This document shows positions 51,852-59,807 of a stretch of 64,000 bases of DNA, in pieces. The notes beneath the pieces are model-generated. The model worked only from the letters and a program-made list of their open reading frames with translations. It was not told the origin of the DNA and ran no database searches. Both the position numbers and the translations under genes were made by a program. The stretch is from Candidatus Riflebacteria bacterium HGW-Riflebacteria-2 (lineage in GTDB: Bacteria > Muiribacteriota > Ozemobacteria > Ozemobacterales > Ozemobacteraceae): NCBI GenBank assembly GCA_002839435.1, contig PGYA01000008.1, positions 62,001 through 126,000 of the forward strand. The letters run 5' to 3'. Positions within the stretch are counted from its first letter, which is position 1. Each line of letters starts with the position of its first letter.

Positions 51852-52859
51852 ATGACCGCTAAGCTTCAGGCCCTGATTCTGGCCGCCGGCAAAGGCACCC
51901 GGATGAAATCAGAACTGCCGAAAGTAGTACACCCGATCCTGGGCAAGCCTATGGTCGCTTATGTTATCGAAGCGGTAAAAGCGGTCGGCTGTGACAAGGT
52001 CACTCTGATCATCGGATACAAGAGCGAACTGGTGCGCAATATGCTGACCGGAGCAGATGTCTCTTTCGTCGAACAGCCACAGCAAATGGGAACCGGCCAC
52101 GCGGTTCAGTGCTTTGCGAAAGAGATTGCCACCATGCCAGAGCACCTTCTTGTCGTATGTGGCGACACACCGCTGATTTCCACCAGCACACTGCGCCAGA
52201 TGATCGAAATGCACAACAGCCAGAAACCCGCCATCACAATGATGACGCTCAACATGGAAAACCCGGGCAACTATGGCCGCATTTTGCGAAAAGATGGCAA
52301 AGTCTTCGCGATAAGAGAAGCCCGCGACTGCTCGGCAGAAGAACTCAAAGTCAAAGAGGTGAACCTTGCTGTATACCTTTTTGAAGGCCAGTTTCTGAAA
52401 GACAATATTTTCAAGCTGACAGCGAGTAACCAACAGAAAGAATATTATCTCACCGACCTGGTCGAATTGGCGGTACAGAAGGGTTTGCCTGTTGTCAGCT
52501 GTATCGAAAAGGACGAATCCTCAACACTCGGCATCAACAGCCGCCAGCATCTCGCCGATGTCAGCGCCATACTTCAGCAGCAGATACTCGACCAGCTGAT
52601 GAGTGACGGAGTAACCATCACAAGCCCACAAAACACCTTTATCGGGCCTGATGTCAACATTGCACCCGATACTGTAATTCATCCGGGCACTATGATTTCC
52701 GGGCGCTGCAGCATCGGCAGAGACTGTGTGGTTGGGCCAAACACACACATCAGTGACTCTACGATCGGCAATGGTTGTAACCTGGAGGCCTGCATAATCA
52801 AAGGTGCCAGCATCACTGACAACAGCAATATCGAACCGTTTTCTTTGGTAGAAGGTTAA
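51852..52859 (+). CDS. glmU: GlmU-type UDP-N-acetylglucosamine pyrophosphorylase lacking the acetyltransferase part
   Basis: 335 residues against about 450 in the family. The uridylyltransferase domain is complete: LILAAGKGTRMKSELPKVVHPILGKPM, EQPQQMGTGHAV, VVCGDTPLI, NPGNYGRI and YLTDLV. The left-handed beta-helix begins (TFIGPDVNIAPDTVIHPGTM) but stops after six to seven turns at IEPFSLVEG, before the region holding the acetyl-CoA site and catalytic histidine. No in-frame or shifted remnant follows: prs begins 22 bp on. It should make UDP-GlcNAc from GlcNAc-1-P, but acetylation of GlcN-1-P must come from another enzyme. GAGG precedes the ATG. Confidence 0.93.
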   Translation: MTAKLQALILAAGKGTRMKSELPKVVHPILGKPMVAYVIEAVKAVGCDKVTLIIGYKSELVRNMLTGADVSFVEQPQQMGTGHAVQCFAKEIATMPEHLLVVCGDTPLISTSTLRQMIEMHNSQKPAITMMTLNMENPGNYGRILRKDGKVFAIREARDCSAEELKVKEVNLAVYLFEGQFLKDNIFKLTASNQQKEYYLTDLVELAVQKGLPVVSCIEKDESSTLGINSRQHLADVSAILQQQILDQLMSDGVTITSPQNTFIGPDVNIAPDTVIHPGTMISGRCSIGRDCVVGPNTHISDSTIGNGCNLEACIIKGASITDNSNIEPFSLVEG

Positions 52860-52881
52860 TTCATGAAAACAGGGAGCAGTC

Positions 52882-53829
52882 ATGCACACTAATTCACGGG
52901 TAAAGATTTTCTCTGGCGACAGCAATCGCGAACTTTTTTCTGAAGTATGCAGATTCCTGATGATTCCGGAAGGAAACGTCTTTCATACCAGCTTTGCCGA
53001 TGGCGAACTCTACTGTCGCATCGAAGAATCAGTGCGCGGCTGTGACACCTTTATAATTCAGCCAACCAGCACCCCTGTCAACGAAAATCTGATGAAACTT
53101 CTCATCACGATGGACGCACTCAGACGCGCTTCGGCAGCGAGCGTGACCGCAGTGGTTCCATATTTTGGCTATTCTCGCCAGGAAAAGAAGACGACTGGCC
53201 GCGAGCCTGTCACCGCAAAGCTTGTTTCCAACATCATCACCATTGCCGGCGCCAACCGCCTGATGACAGTCGATATGCATGACCCCGCCCTACAGGGATT
53301 TTTCGATATTCCGGTCGATCACCTTTCGGCAGGTCGTCTGCTTTCTGAGCATATTCTGAAACGTGACCTCACCGACCATGTTGTCGTGTCTCCCGATACC
53401 GGCGGTGTTTTGCGAGCCCGTACCTTCGGCAAAAAACTAGACCTGCCCATGGCAATCATTGACAAGCGCCGCCCGGAGAAAAACAAGGCTGTGGTAATGA
53501 ATGTAATCGGCGATGTAGAAGGCAAACACTGCATCATCATCGACGATATCATCGACACTGCTGGAACGTTGGTTAACGTCGCCGAAAGCCTTATCGAGAA
53601 AGGCGCCAAGTCGATAATGGCCTGTTGCACGCACGCACTGCTGTCACCGCCAGCTGTCGAAAGAATCGAGAACTCTTCGGTTAAAGAGATTATCTGTACT
53701 AATTCGGTAGCGCTCAGCCCTGATAAAATAGAGAAATGCCGGTTAACAGTTCTGTCTCTGGCTCCACTCATCGGCGAGACCATCAGACGAATTTTTGAAA
53801 GACGCTCAGTCAGCGAGCTTTTCTTATAA
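52882..53829 (+). CDS. prs: Ribose-phosphate pyrophosphokinase
   Basis: 315 residues, normal length. Motifs: VKIFSGDSNRELFSEV, FADGELYCRIEESVRGCD, VPYFGYSRQEKKTTGREPVTAKLV, MTVDMHDPALQGFFDIPVDHL, VVVSPDTGGVLRA and the PRPP loop IIIDDIIDTAGTL. It makes PRPP from ribose-5-phosphate and ATP for nucleotide, His and Trp synthesis. GGGAG precedes the ATG. It lies 22 bp after glmU and 20 bp before a TPR lipoprotein. In Bacillus the next genes are ctc and pth, which are absent here. Confidence 0.98.
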   Translation: MHTNSRVKIFSGDSNRELFSEVCRFLMIPEGNVFHTSFADGELYCRIEESVRGCDTFIIQPTSTPVNENLMKLLITMDALRRASAASVTAVVPYFGYSRQEKKTTGREPVTAKLVSNIITIAGANRLMTVDMHDPALQGFFDIPVDHLSAGRLLSEHILKRDLTDHVVVSPDTGGVLRARTFGKKLDLPMAIIDKRRPEKNKAVVMNVIGDVEGKHCIIIDDIIDTAGTLVNVAESLIEKGAKSIMACCTHALLSPPAVERIENSSVKEIICTNSVALSPDKIEKCRLTVLSLAPLIGETIRRIFERRSVSELFL

Positions 53830-53849
53830 GATAGAGGAGACGTGTTTAA

Positions 53850-56330
53850 ATGCATTTTTATACGAAGTTGATTCTGGTTCCGGCCTGTGGTGCGATATTG
53901 GCGCTCAATCTAGCAGGCTGCGGCGGCAAGAAAAAGAGCAAAAACCCGGTCGCGCCGGTCAGCGAAACGGCGGCGGCTGAAGATGGCAGGTTCTCGACAT
54001 GGGCCGATAACGCCAAGATCAGAGCAGCTATTGAAGCACAGGACTATGAAACAGCCAGATCTCTGGCTTCTTCACGTATTTCAGAAAGCCCCAACGATGC
54101 GCGCGCCCATTTTCTGCTCGGACAGGCGCTGCAGGGCGAAAAAAAATACGAACAGGCCCGCAGAAGTTTCGAAACAGCGACAGAATTGGCTCCAGACGAC
54201 CGCAACTACATCAGAGCGCTTAACAAATGTCTGTCGCAGATGATTGACGCGGCGCTCGACAAAAACATGGCAAGCGAAGCGATAGAACTCGGCAAAAAGC
54301 TTATTCAGGCCGGCTATAACCCTGAAGAGATCGAACCCAAACTGGCAAAGGCCTACAGCATCACTGCCGGCAAGCTTGTCGACACAGACAACCTGGTCGA
54401 AGCCGAGTCTATGCTGCGCGAAGCTGTTAACCTGCTGCCCGACCAGCCAGAAACCAGACTAAGTCTGGCTAGACTGCTTATGCAAGGCGACCGCCTGATG
54501 GAAAGCGAAAGAGAGTTGCGCGCCCTCACTGAAACGCACGCCGACTTTGTGCCGGGTTTAACGGCTTATGCCGCCCTGCTGCAACGCATGGGCGAAATGC
54601 GCAAAGCCAGCGAAATGGTCAACAAAGCACTCGGACTTGAACCCGACAATCCCGAAGCAGTAGAGCTTAGAACGGCATTTTCAAGGGATCTTCCGGCAGG
54701 CGTCACTGCGGCCAGCGAAAGTACAACGAGCATAGAGACCATCAACGCCAGACTTAAGACGCTTGAGCGCACCGGCAATCTCAGCGAACAGAAAAAACTG
54801 CTCGAAAATCTGGTAACGCTTTATCCATCTGAATCGGCGGCTTTCTTGAATCTCAGCATGGTATGCGAAAAGCTAGGCATAACTGATGAAGCTTATAAGT
54901 ATGCCGAACGCTATCTTGACAGCAATCCAGACTCTCTGACAGGAAAACTGCAGATGGCGAGATGTCTTTATCAGCTTGGGAATAACGATTGCGCCATGAG
55001 CTTGATCGAAGAAATTGAACCTTCTTATCCCGACAAGCTCGAAATCATGGCTGAAAAAGGCCAGGTGCTCGCACGCAGCGGAAACTTTGAAGAAGCCCGA
55101 AAAATCTGGCAACAGGTTCTCACAACTGATCCCGACCATGTTGCCACTCTGTTCAATTATGCTCAGCTCGAGATGGAATCAGGTAAAAACCAGGAAGCCC
55201 AGGAATATTTCGAGAAAGCTATCCGCAAAGAACCTTTCAACCATAAGTATCGCTATTTTGCCGGCATAAATCTTATTCAGAGCGGCTTGAAAGAACAGGC
55301 TCACTCGCTATGGGCTGCATCGCGCAATTCACTTAACCATGAAGATCCCTATGCCGCCAGAATTCTTCGCGCACTTGGAGAAGAACACACACAGGCACCC
55401 TCTGCCGGCCTGACTGCGCCCCCGCCTTCACTCAGCGCGCCCGCGACTTCAGATAGTATACCGGCTTACGTTCCACGTGGTGTAATCGAAGAGGCACCTT
55501 CTGACGCCGACTACGACCGCGCCCTGGAATATGCCCGCGGTGGCTTCTTTAACGAAGCTATAGCTGCATTCAGACAGGTATTACAGAGAAACCCCGAAAA
55601 TTTCAACGCGCTGATGAATCTTGGCAAGGTTTATACGGCTACCGGCAATAATGAAATGGCATGCAGCAACTATCTGAAGGCCCTCAAACTCGACCCACGC
55701 AATGTTTTTGCTCTGCGCGCGCTGGCTAATGGTTATTCCGAAATCGGCATGCACAGCCTTGCTGCTGAGATAACGGAGCAAATGCGGCTTTCAAATCCTG
55801 AGCAGCTCGAAAATTTTCCAAGGTATACCCAGAAAGACCCTAAAAGTAATCCGCGGGCTTACGAACCTCTCGCCAAAGCCATGATCAGCGAAGGTCTTTA
55901 CGGCGAGGCTCTGGCTGTAGTAAACACCGGAATTGCCCAGCAGGGAAATATGACTTCTCTCTATCTGCTGCAGGGCGATGTTTACAAGAGCCAGGGACAG
56001 TATGAAGCAGCCTTGAAAGCTTATCAGACTTCTCTCAGTCGTGAATCGCAGAACCCGGAACCCTATATCAGAATGGGCGATCTGTTCATCGCTTCCGGGC
56101 AACTGACAAGCGCGGCCGAAGAGTATCACAAAGCGCTCAAGGCCGGCTTTATAGAACCTGACAGTATGTTCGAGATTAGTGACCGTTTCCGACAGATCGG
56201 TCGCGAGGCAGACGCACAAAGAGTTCTCGGCCGGATCAAGGGTATGAACCTTAACCAGGCCCAGTTACAAAAACTTGACCAGAGGCTTGGTACTAACCTT
56301 GCTTCACAATCAGAGGAGAATAACCAATGA
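53850..56330 (+). CDS. TPR-repeat lipoprotein
   Basis: 826 residues. The N-terminus MHFYTKLILVPACGAILALNLAGCGG has a lipobox (LAGC) and a polar GKKKSKN start, so it should be lipid-anchored in the envelope. TPRs follow from about 50 to 280 and again from about 290 to 500 and 545 to 810 (ARAHFLLGQALQGEKKYEQARRSFETAT, ALEYARGGFFNEAIAAFRQVLQRNPENFNALMNLG), with a proline-rich linker (TAPPPSLSAPATSD) near 520. It may be an outer-membrane scaffold. GAGGAGA precedes the ATG. The next gene overlaps its stop by 4 bp. Confidence 0.92.
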   Translation: MHFYTKLILVPACGAILALNLAGCGGKKKSKNPVAPVSETAAAEDGRFSTWADNAKIRAAIEAQDYETARSLASSRISESPNDARAHFLLGQALQGEKKYEQARRSFETATELAPDDRNYIRALNKCLSQMIDAALDKNMASEAIELGKKLIQAGYNPEEIEPKLAKAYSITAGKLVDTDNLVEAESMLREAVNLLPDQPETRLSLARLLMQGDRLMESERELRALTETHADFVPGLTAYAALLQRMGEMRKASEMVNKALGLEPDNPEAVELRTAFSRDLPAGVTAASESTTSIETINARLKTLERTGNLSEQKKLLENLVTLYPSESAAFLNLSMVCEKLGITDEAYKYAERYLDSNPDSLTGKLQMARCLYQLGNNDCAMSLIEEIEPSYPDKLEIMAEKGQVLARSGNFEEARKIWQQVLTTDPDHVATLFNYAQLEMESGKNQEAQEYFEKAIRKEPFNHKYRYFAGINLIQSGLKEQAHSLWAASRNSLNHEDPYAARILRALGEEHTQAPSAGLTAPPPSLSAPATSDSIPAYVPRGVIEEAPSDADYDRALEYARGGFFNEAIAAFRQVLQRNPENFNALMNLGKVYTATGNNEMACSNYLKALKLDPRNVFALRALANGYSEIGMHSLAAEITEQMRLSNPEQLENFPRYTQKDPKSNPRAYEPLAKAMISEGLYGEALAVVNTGIAQQGNMTSLYLLQGDVYKSQGQYEAALKAYQTSLSRESQNPEPYIRMGDLFIASGQLTSAAEEYHKALKAGFIEPDSMFEISDRFRQIGREADAQRVLGRIKGMNLNQAQLQKLDQRLGTNLASQSEENNQ

Positions 56331-56584
56331 CCCCAAAAGAAACCACGCTCGAAAGTCTCGATTCGGCTATTGCCGAGCTCAAAAAGTCGATCGACAACGT
56401 ATCTGATGCAGAGGTAAAAAAAGAGCTTGAAAAAACCCTCAAAAACCTTTTGCGCGCACGGGAAAAGATGAACCCGACCCGGCCTTTTACCGGACATTAC
56501 GTTGTAGCACTACCGTTTGTTCTTATTTTCATGCTGGTAGGCGTCTACTACTTTTCAAAAGTTCTCAAGAAGGAGTGTCGCTGA
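56327..56584 (+). CDS. Small single-pass membrane protein with coiled coil
   Basis: 85 residues. Residues 1-50 form a charged coiled coil (ESLDSAIAELKKSIDNVSDAEVKKELEKTLKNLL); 57-77 (HYVVALPFVLIFMLVGVYYF) are a membrane segment with a basic tail. It is not recognised as a family. The ATG overlaps the stop of the TPR lipoprotein (ATGA), so translation is coupled and it may anchor or assist that protein. GAGGAG lies upstream. The radical SAM gene follows after 20 bp. Confidence 0.8.
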   Translation: MTPKETTLESLDSAIAELKKSIDNVSDAEVKKELEKTLKNLLRAREKMNPTRPFTGHYVVALPFVLIFMLVGVYYFSKVLKKECR

Positions 56585-56604
56585 GACCGACCACTGAACA
56601 ATAA

Positions 56605-57540
56605 ATGCGAACCTACATTTTCGGCCCGGTGCCGTCACGCCGCCTGGGAATTTCGCTGGGTGTAGATTTAACGCCTACCAAGACTTGCTCGTTTGACTGT
56701 CTATACTGTCAGCTTTCCAAGACAAAGTTTCACACTTCAACACGCGCGCAATTCTGTGATCCCGAAGATGTAATCAAGGAACTCAAGTCGGTTCTTGGTG
56801 AGATCGCACGCCCTGACTGGATAACGATCTCGGGCACCGGCGAACCCACGCTTCATACAGGTCTGGGTTTTATTCTGGCTGAAATCAAAAAACTGGACAG
56901 TGCGCCATCCTGTGTAATAACCAACTCTTCACTCATGCATATGCCCGAAGTGCGGCATGAACTGATGCTGTCTGACCGCCTGCTGCCGACGCTGACAACA
57001 GTCAACCAGTTCACCTTTGAGCGCATACACAAACCAACCACCGATCTGCGACTCAAAGAAATTCTTGCGGGGCTGCAACTCTTCTCGCGTGATTACACCG
57101 GCGCGATAGAAGTCGAAGTGTTTGTGTGCCCGGGAATCAATGACTCAGCCGAAGAAATAGCCGGGTTACGTGATTACCTCTGTAGCCTGCCCAATCTGGC
57201 ATCAGTCTACCTCAATACCGCGGTGCGGATGCCGGTTGACAGCGGGGTAAGCACTGCCGACCAGGGCCTGCTCAATAGTTTTCGCAGCGCGCTGAATCTG
57301 TCAGTTCCAGTAACCACGGCGTTTGAGCATAGCTTTGTGCCACCGCGCAGCAGCAACTGGAACCGGCCGGCACTCTCTTCAGATGTTTTGAAGTTACTGC
57401 TAAGACACCCGTGCAGCGAAAAGCAGCTCGAGCAGGTGTTGAGTTCGGCTTCCGACAAGATAACAGCTCTTCTCATGGAACTGGCGGATCAGGGCAAAGT
57501 AAGGCAAACCAGCAATGGCGACTGGACACTGACCGACTGA
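56605..57540 (+). CDS. Radical SAM protein (COG0731-like)
   Basis: 311 residues. It starts MRTYIFGPVPSRRLGISLGVDL, with the cluster motif CSFDCLYC (CxxxCxxC), then ITISGTGEPTLH (the SAM-binding GGE-like motif) and VITNSSLM. The C-terminal 80 residues form a separate winged-helix-like part (DVLKLLLRHPCSEKQLEQVLSS, ALLMELADQGKVRQTSNGDW). This group resembles tRNA wyosine-type enzymes but its bacterial role is not established. It is the last gene in a group with the TPR lipoprotein. The 41 bp beyond its stop hold a weak hairpin before the convergent gene. Confidence 0.88.
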   Translation: MRTYIFGPVPSRRLGISLGVDLTPTKTCSFDCLYCQLSKTKFHTSTRAQFCDPEDVIKELKSVLGEIARPDWITISGTGEPTLHTGLGFILAEIKKLDSAPSCVITNSSLMHMPEVRHELMLSDRLLPTLTTVNQFTFERIHKPTTDLRLKEILAGLQLFSRDYTGAIEVEVFVCPGINDSAEEIAGLRDYLCSLPNLASVYLNTAVRMPVDSGVSTADQGLLNSFRSALNLSVPVTTAFEHSFVPPRSSNWNRPALSSDVLKLLLRHPCSEKQLEQVLSSASDKITALLMELADQGKVRQTSNGDWTLTD

Positions 57541-57581
57541 GGGCAAAATTCATTTGTCTGCAAAAAAGCCTTTATAGACAA

Positions 57582-58445
57582 TCATTTGCCTGATTTTGCG
57601 GGCTTGAGTCTGAGAACGATGTTCTGGTTGAACTTTATATTCTTTTTCAGCTCAACTGGTTGGAAGTTTTCGGCGACAGCCATTATAGCCACCTCTTCGA
57701 GACCGGCAACCGGGTATTCGATCCTGAAAAATCCTAGTTTATCTGTCACTGTCGCGACTTTTTCGCTGGCAACAAAAGCCCGGGCAAGCGGCCTGCCAGT
57801 GACTGCATTGATAATGTGACCTTCCAGACTTTTGGGGTGAAGCTGTCCGATAAAGGCAGCGACAAGTTCGGCCATGACTTCCCTGTCGGTAAACCCGGAA
57901 GGTTCGTTAAGCTGTTCGGGCATAAAACTGGAGAGTTTGCCCGACATTGCCTCGGCTGGAGAATCCTGGTATGCCATGAGTCGCACAAGTTGCCGACCGA
58001 CATCAGATTCTGGCTTAACCTGGCGCAAAAACAAAACAAGCTTTTGCAGGTAACCGACTGTCTCTATGTTGCGCAAAAACTCGCAGGGCTTGAATTTAGA
58101 ATCAGGGTACCCACTCATAATGCCGCAGGAAAGCGTTCGGTACACCCCGAAAAGCTGTTCATCATTAAGATCACTGTATTCAGGCAATGCGTCGGGTTGG
58201 GCTGCAACTCGACAACTTTCGAGAACTGTCTCAAACATCTGCGCCAACTCCAGCCTTGTGAGACGCGGATCAGACGCTTCGAATCTGTAAGCTGGCATGA
58301 ATACAAGTATTGAAACGAGAACAAATGTCATCAACGCCGGGGCCATTCTTCTTTTCAGAGCAGAGCGACTGATACGCAGGCGCCGCGCCTTCATTTTCAG
58401 AAACCGCAGAAAAGTCGTCAGCACATCTCTTAGAATTCGCGTCAC
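57582..58445 (-). CDS. Membrane-anchored protein with SLH-like region and carboxypeptidase-regulatory-like domain
   Basis: 287 residues. The N-terminal 30 residues are very basic, then a membrane segment (about 34-52, APALMTFVLVSILVFMPAY). Residues 60-130 resemble an SLH repeat (LPEYSDLNDEQLFGVYRTLSCGIMSGYPDSKFKPCEFLRNIETVGYLQ, with GIMSGYPDSKF its best match). Residues 207-285 form a CarboxypepD_reg/CnaB-like beta sandwich (LEGHIINAVTGRPLARAFVAS, LGFFRIEYPV). It is the last of three overlapping minus-strand genes and overlaps the one before by 4 bp. A wall-linked structural role is inferred. Confidence 0.82.
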   Translation of the reverse strand: MTRILRDVLTTFLRFLKMKARRLRISRSALKRRMAPALMTFVLVSILVFMPAYRFEASDPRLTRLELAQMFETVLESCRVAAQPDALPEYSDLNDEQLFGVYRTLSCGIMSGYPDSKFKPCEFLRNIETVGYLQKLVLFLRQVKPESDVGRQLVRLMAYQDSPAEAMSGKLSSFMPEQLNEPSGFTDREVMAELVAAFIGQLHPKSLEGHIINAVTGRPLARAFVASEKVATVTDKLGFFRIEYPVAGLEEVAIMAVAENFQPVELKKNIKFNQNIVLRLKPAKSGK

Positions 58446-59194
58446 TGCAGAAGATCTCCTGAATATGCGTAAATTCTTGGCTTTTCAGAATCACGCGGCA
58501 AAATGTGCCATACCGGCCCACGACGGAATAGATCCAGATCGCAGGCCTGAGCGATGCGCTTGATAGCTTCGACCGGGCTGTCAGACTGAATTTCAAGCGT
58601 AAACTTCTCGGGCAGTTTTCCCGAAATCTCTATCTGCAAACCGGCAGTATCGGCCAGCTCATTTATAACCGGCAGCAGTTGAGCATCATGCAGGCTGATC
58701 ACAACTGGGGCATACTTTTCTTCGGCCGGACTGAGAAGAAAATCTGGCTCAATCAATACAGGAGCGGACATGGCAGTTTTTTCAGCAATTCTGACAATGA
58801 CATCACAACCACGGTAGCGAATAGAAGCAAGACACCCCGACCTGAGATACAGCCGAACCCTTGCGGTGCCATTGCCTTGTGGCAAGTCGGTGACATAACC
58901 AAGCCGCAGATCCCGGCCGGCAAAAGCTTTGTCAATCAGCGATTCGGCAATCGCAACACCTTTAAAATCAAGAGTAAGACATTTGTCTTCGCCAGAAAAC
59001 GAGGCGACGGGCCTGTTTTTATCAGTCAAAGAAACAACTATGCCGGTTTCGTTTTCACCTTCTTCAACTGCAATATCGCTTATGCCGCTTAAACCACTGC
59101 CGGCACTGGCCAGGCGCCAACTCAAAGCGAACAGCAGAACGACCAGGTAAAACATATAAACCAGCCGTCGTGTTTTTTTGCTGATATTATTCAT
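58442..59194 (-). CDS. Exported protein with AMIN-like and STN-like domains
   Basis: 250 residues. After a membrane or signal segment (residues 11-31, LVYMFYLVVLLFALSWRLASA) comes an AMIN-type beta domain (about 35-140, GIVVSLTDKNRPVASFSGEDKCLTLDFKGV), which binds peptidoglycan in secretins and amidases. Near 160-235 a secretin/TonB short N-terminal-like domain follows (VISLHDAQLLPVINELADTAGLQIEISGKLPEKFTLEIQSDSPVEAIKRIAQACDL). The end is not a secretin barrel. It could be a detached PilQ-like N-terminus or part of an envelope machine. It overlaps both neighbours (8 and 4 bp). Confidence 0.82.
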   Translation of the reverse strand: MNNISKKTRRLVYMFYLVVLLFALSWRLASAGSGLSGISDIAVEEGENETGIVVSLTDKNRPVASFSGEDKCLTLDFKGVAIAESLIDKAFAGRDLRLGYVTDLPQGNGTARVRLYLRSGCLASIRYRGCDVIVRIAEKTAMSAPVLIEPDFLLSPAEEKYAPVVISLHDAQLLPVINELADTAGLQIEISGKLPEKFTLEIQSDSPVEAIKRIAQACDLDLFRRGPVWHILPRDSEKPRIYAYSGDLLQ

Positions 59195-59660
59195 TTATAT
59201 AGGTGAGCAGGCACCGCTCAAGCATAGAAAATGCGGCCAGACGTGTATGATCGATAAGTATCGTCGAAGAAAATCCGCAGGAATCATCGGCAAAATTTTG
59301 CAAACGCAAAAGCATTGCCCGGCCAGAGACTTCTTTGTCTGAGCTGAACCTGGCAGATTCTGGAATAACCCGGCCAAGATGGTCGCCAATACGTTGCAGC
59401 GCGTGATTCCAGTCTTCAGCGGATATTTTTTCGAACGGGGCAAAGCGCATGCCAGAATGTGGTTTGATGGCGTCAATAAGTAGCATCTGCCGGCACATCT
59501 GATATGCCGGATGATCCAGCGCGATATCTTTGAATACATTGTCTGCTGCCATGGCACTTCTGCTGTTCCAGAGAGCAATGAATGTAACAGAAACGGCAAA
59601 CAGTAATAGAGCCATAGCAAAAAACAAGTATTGGCCATATCTGATTTTAACTATCTGCAT
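59187..59660 (-). CDS. Exported protein with a degenerate SLH-like region
   Basis: 157 residues. A membrane or signal segment lies at 12-30 (LFFAMALLLFAVSVTFIAL). Residues 40-95 read NVFKDIALDHPAYQMCRQMLLIDAIKPHSGMRFAPFEKISAEDWNHALQRI, which follows the SLH order (F-D-hydrophobic-HPAY helix, later F.P...) but is weak. The rest is unrecognised. It heads the three-gene unit and overlaps the next gene by 8 bp. The 147 bp before its ATG, shared with the divergent dehydratase gene, presumably hold promoters for both. Confidence 0.7.
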   Translation of the reverse strand: MQIVKIRYGQYLFFAMALLLFAVSVTFIALWNSRSAMAADNVFKDIALDHPAYQMCRQMLLIDAIKPHSGMRFAPFEKISAEDWNHALQRIGDHLGRVIPESARFSSDKEVSGRAMLLRLQNFADDSCGFSSTILIDHTRLAAFSMLERCLLTYINE

Positions 59661-59807
59661 TTAATGTGTATCGACAAAAATACTCGCCTTACTTATTAAA
59701 TATGTACGGTGAAGTGCCGAAGATTTTAATCGACTATTAGCGCGTGTTATGCTAAAATCGCCAGATTATAGCACGACAGAGAATCTACTGGGGTACACCA
59801 AGGGCCG

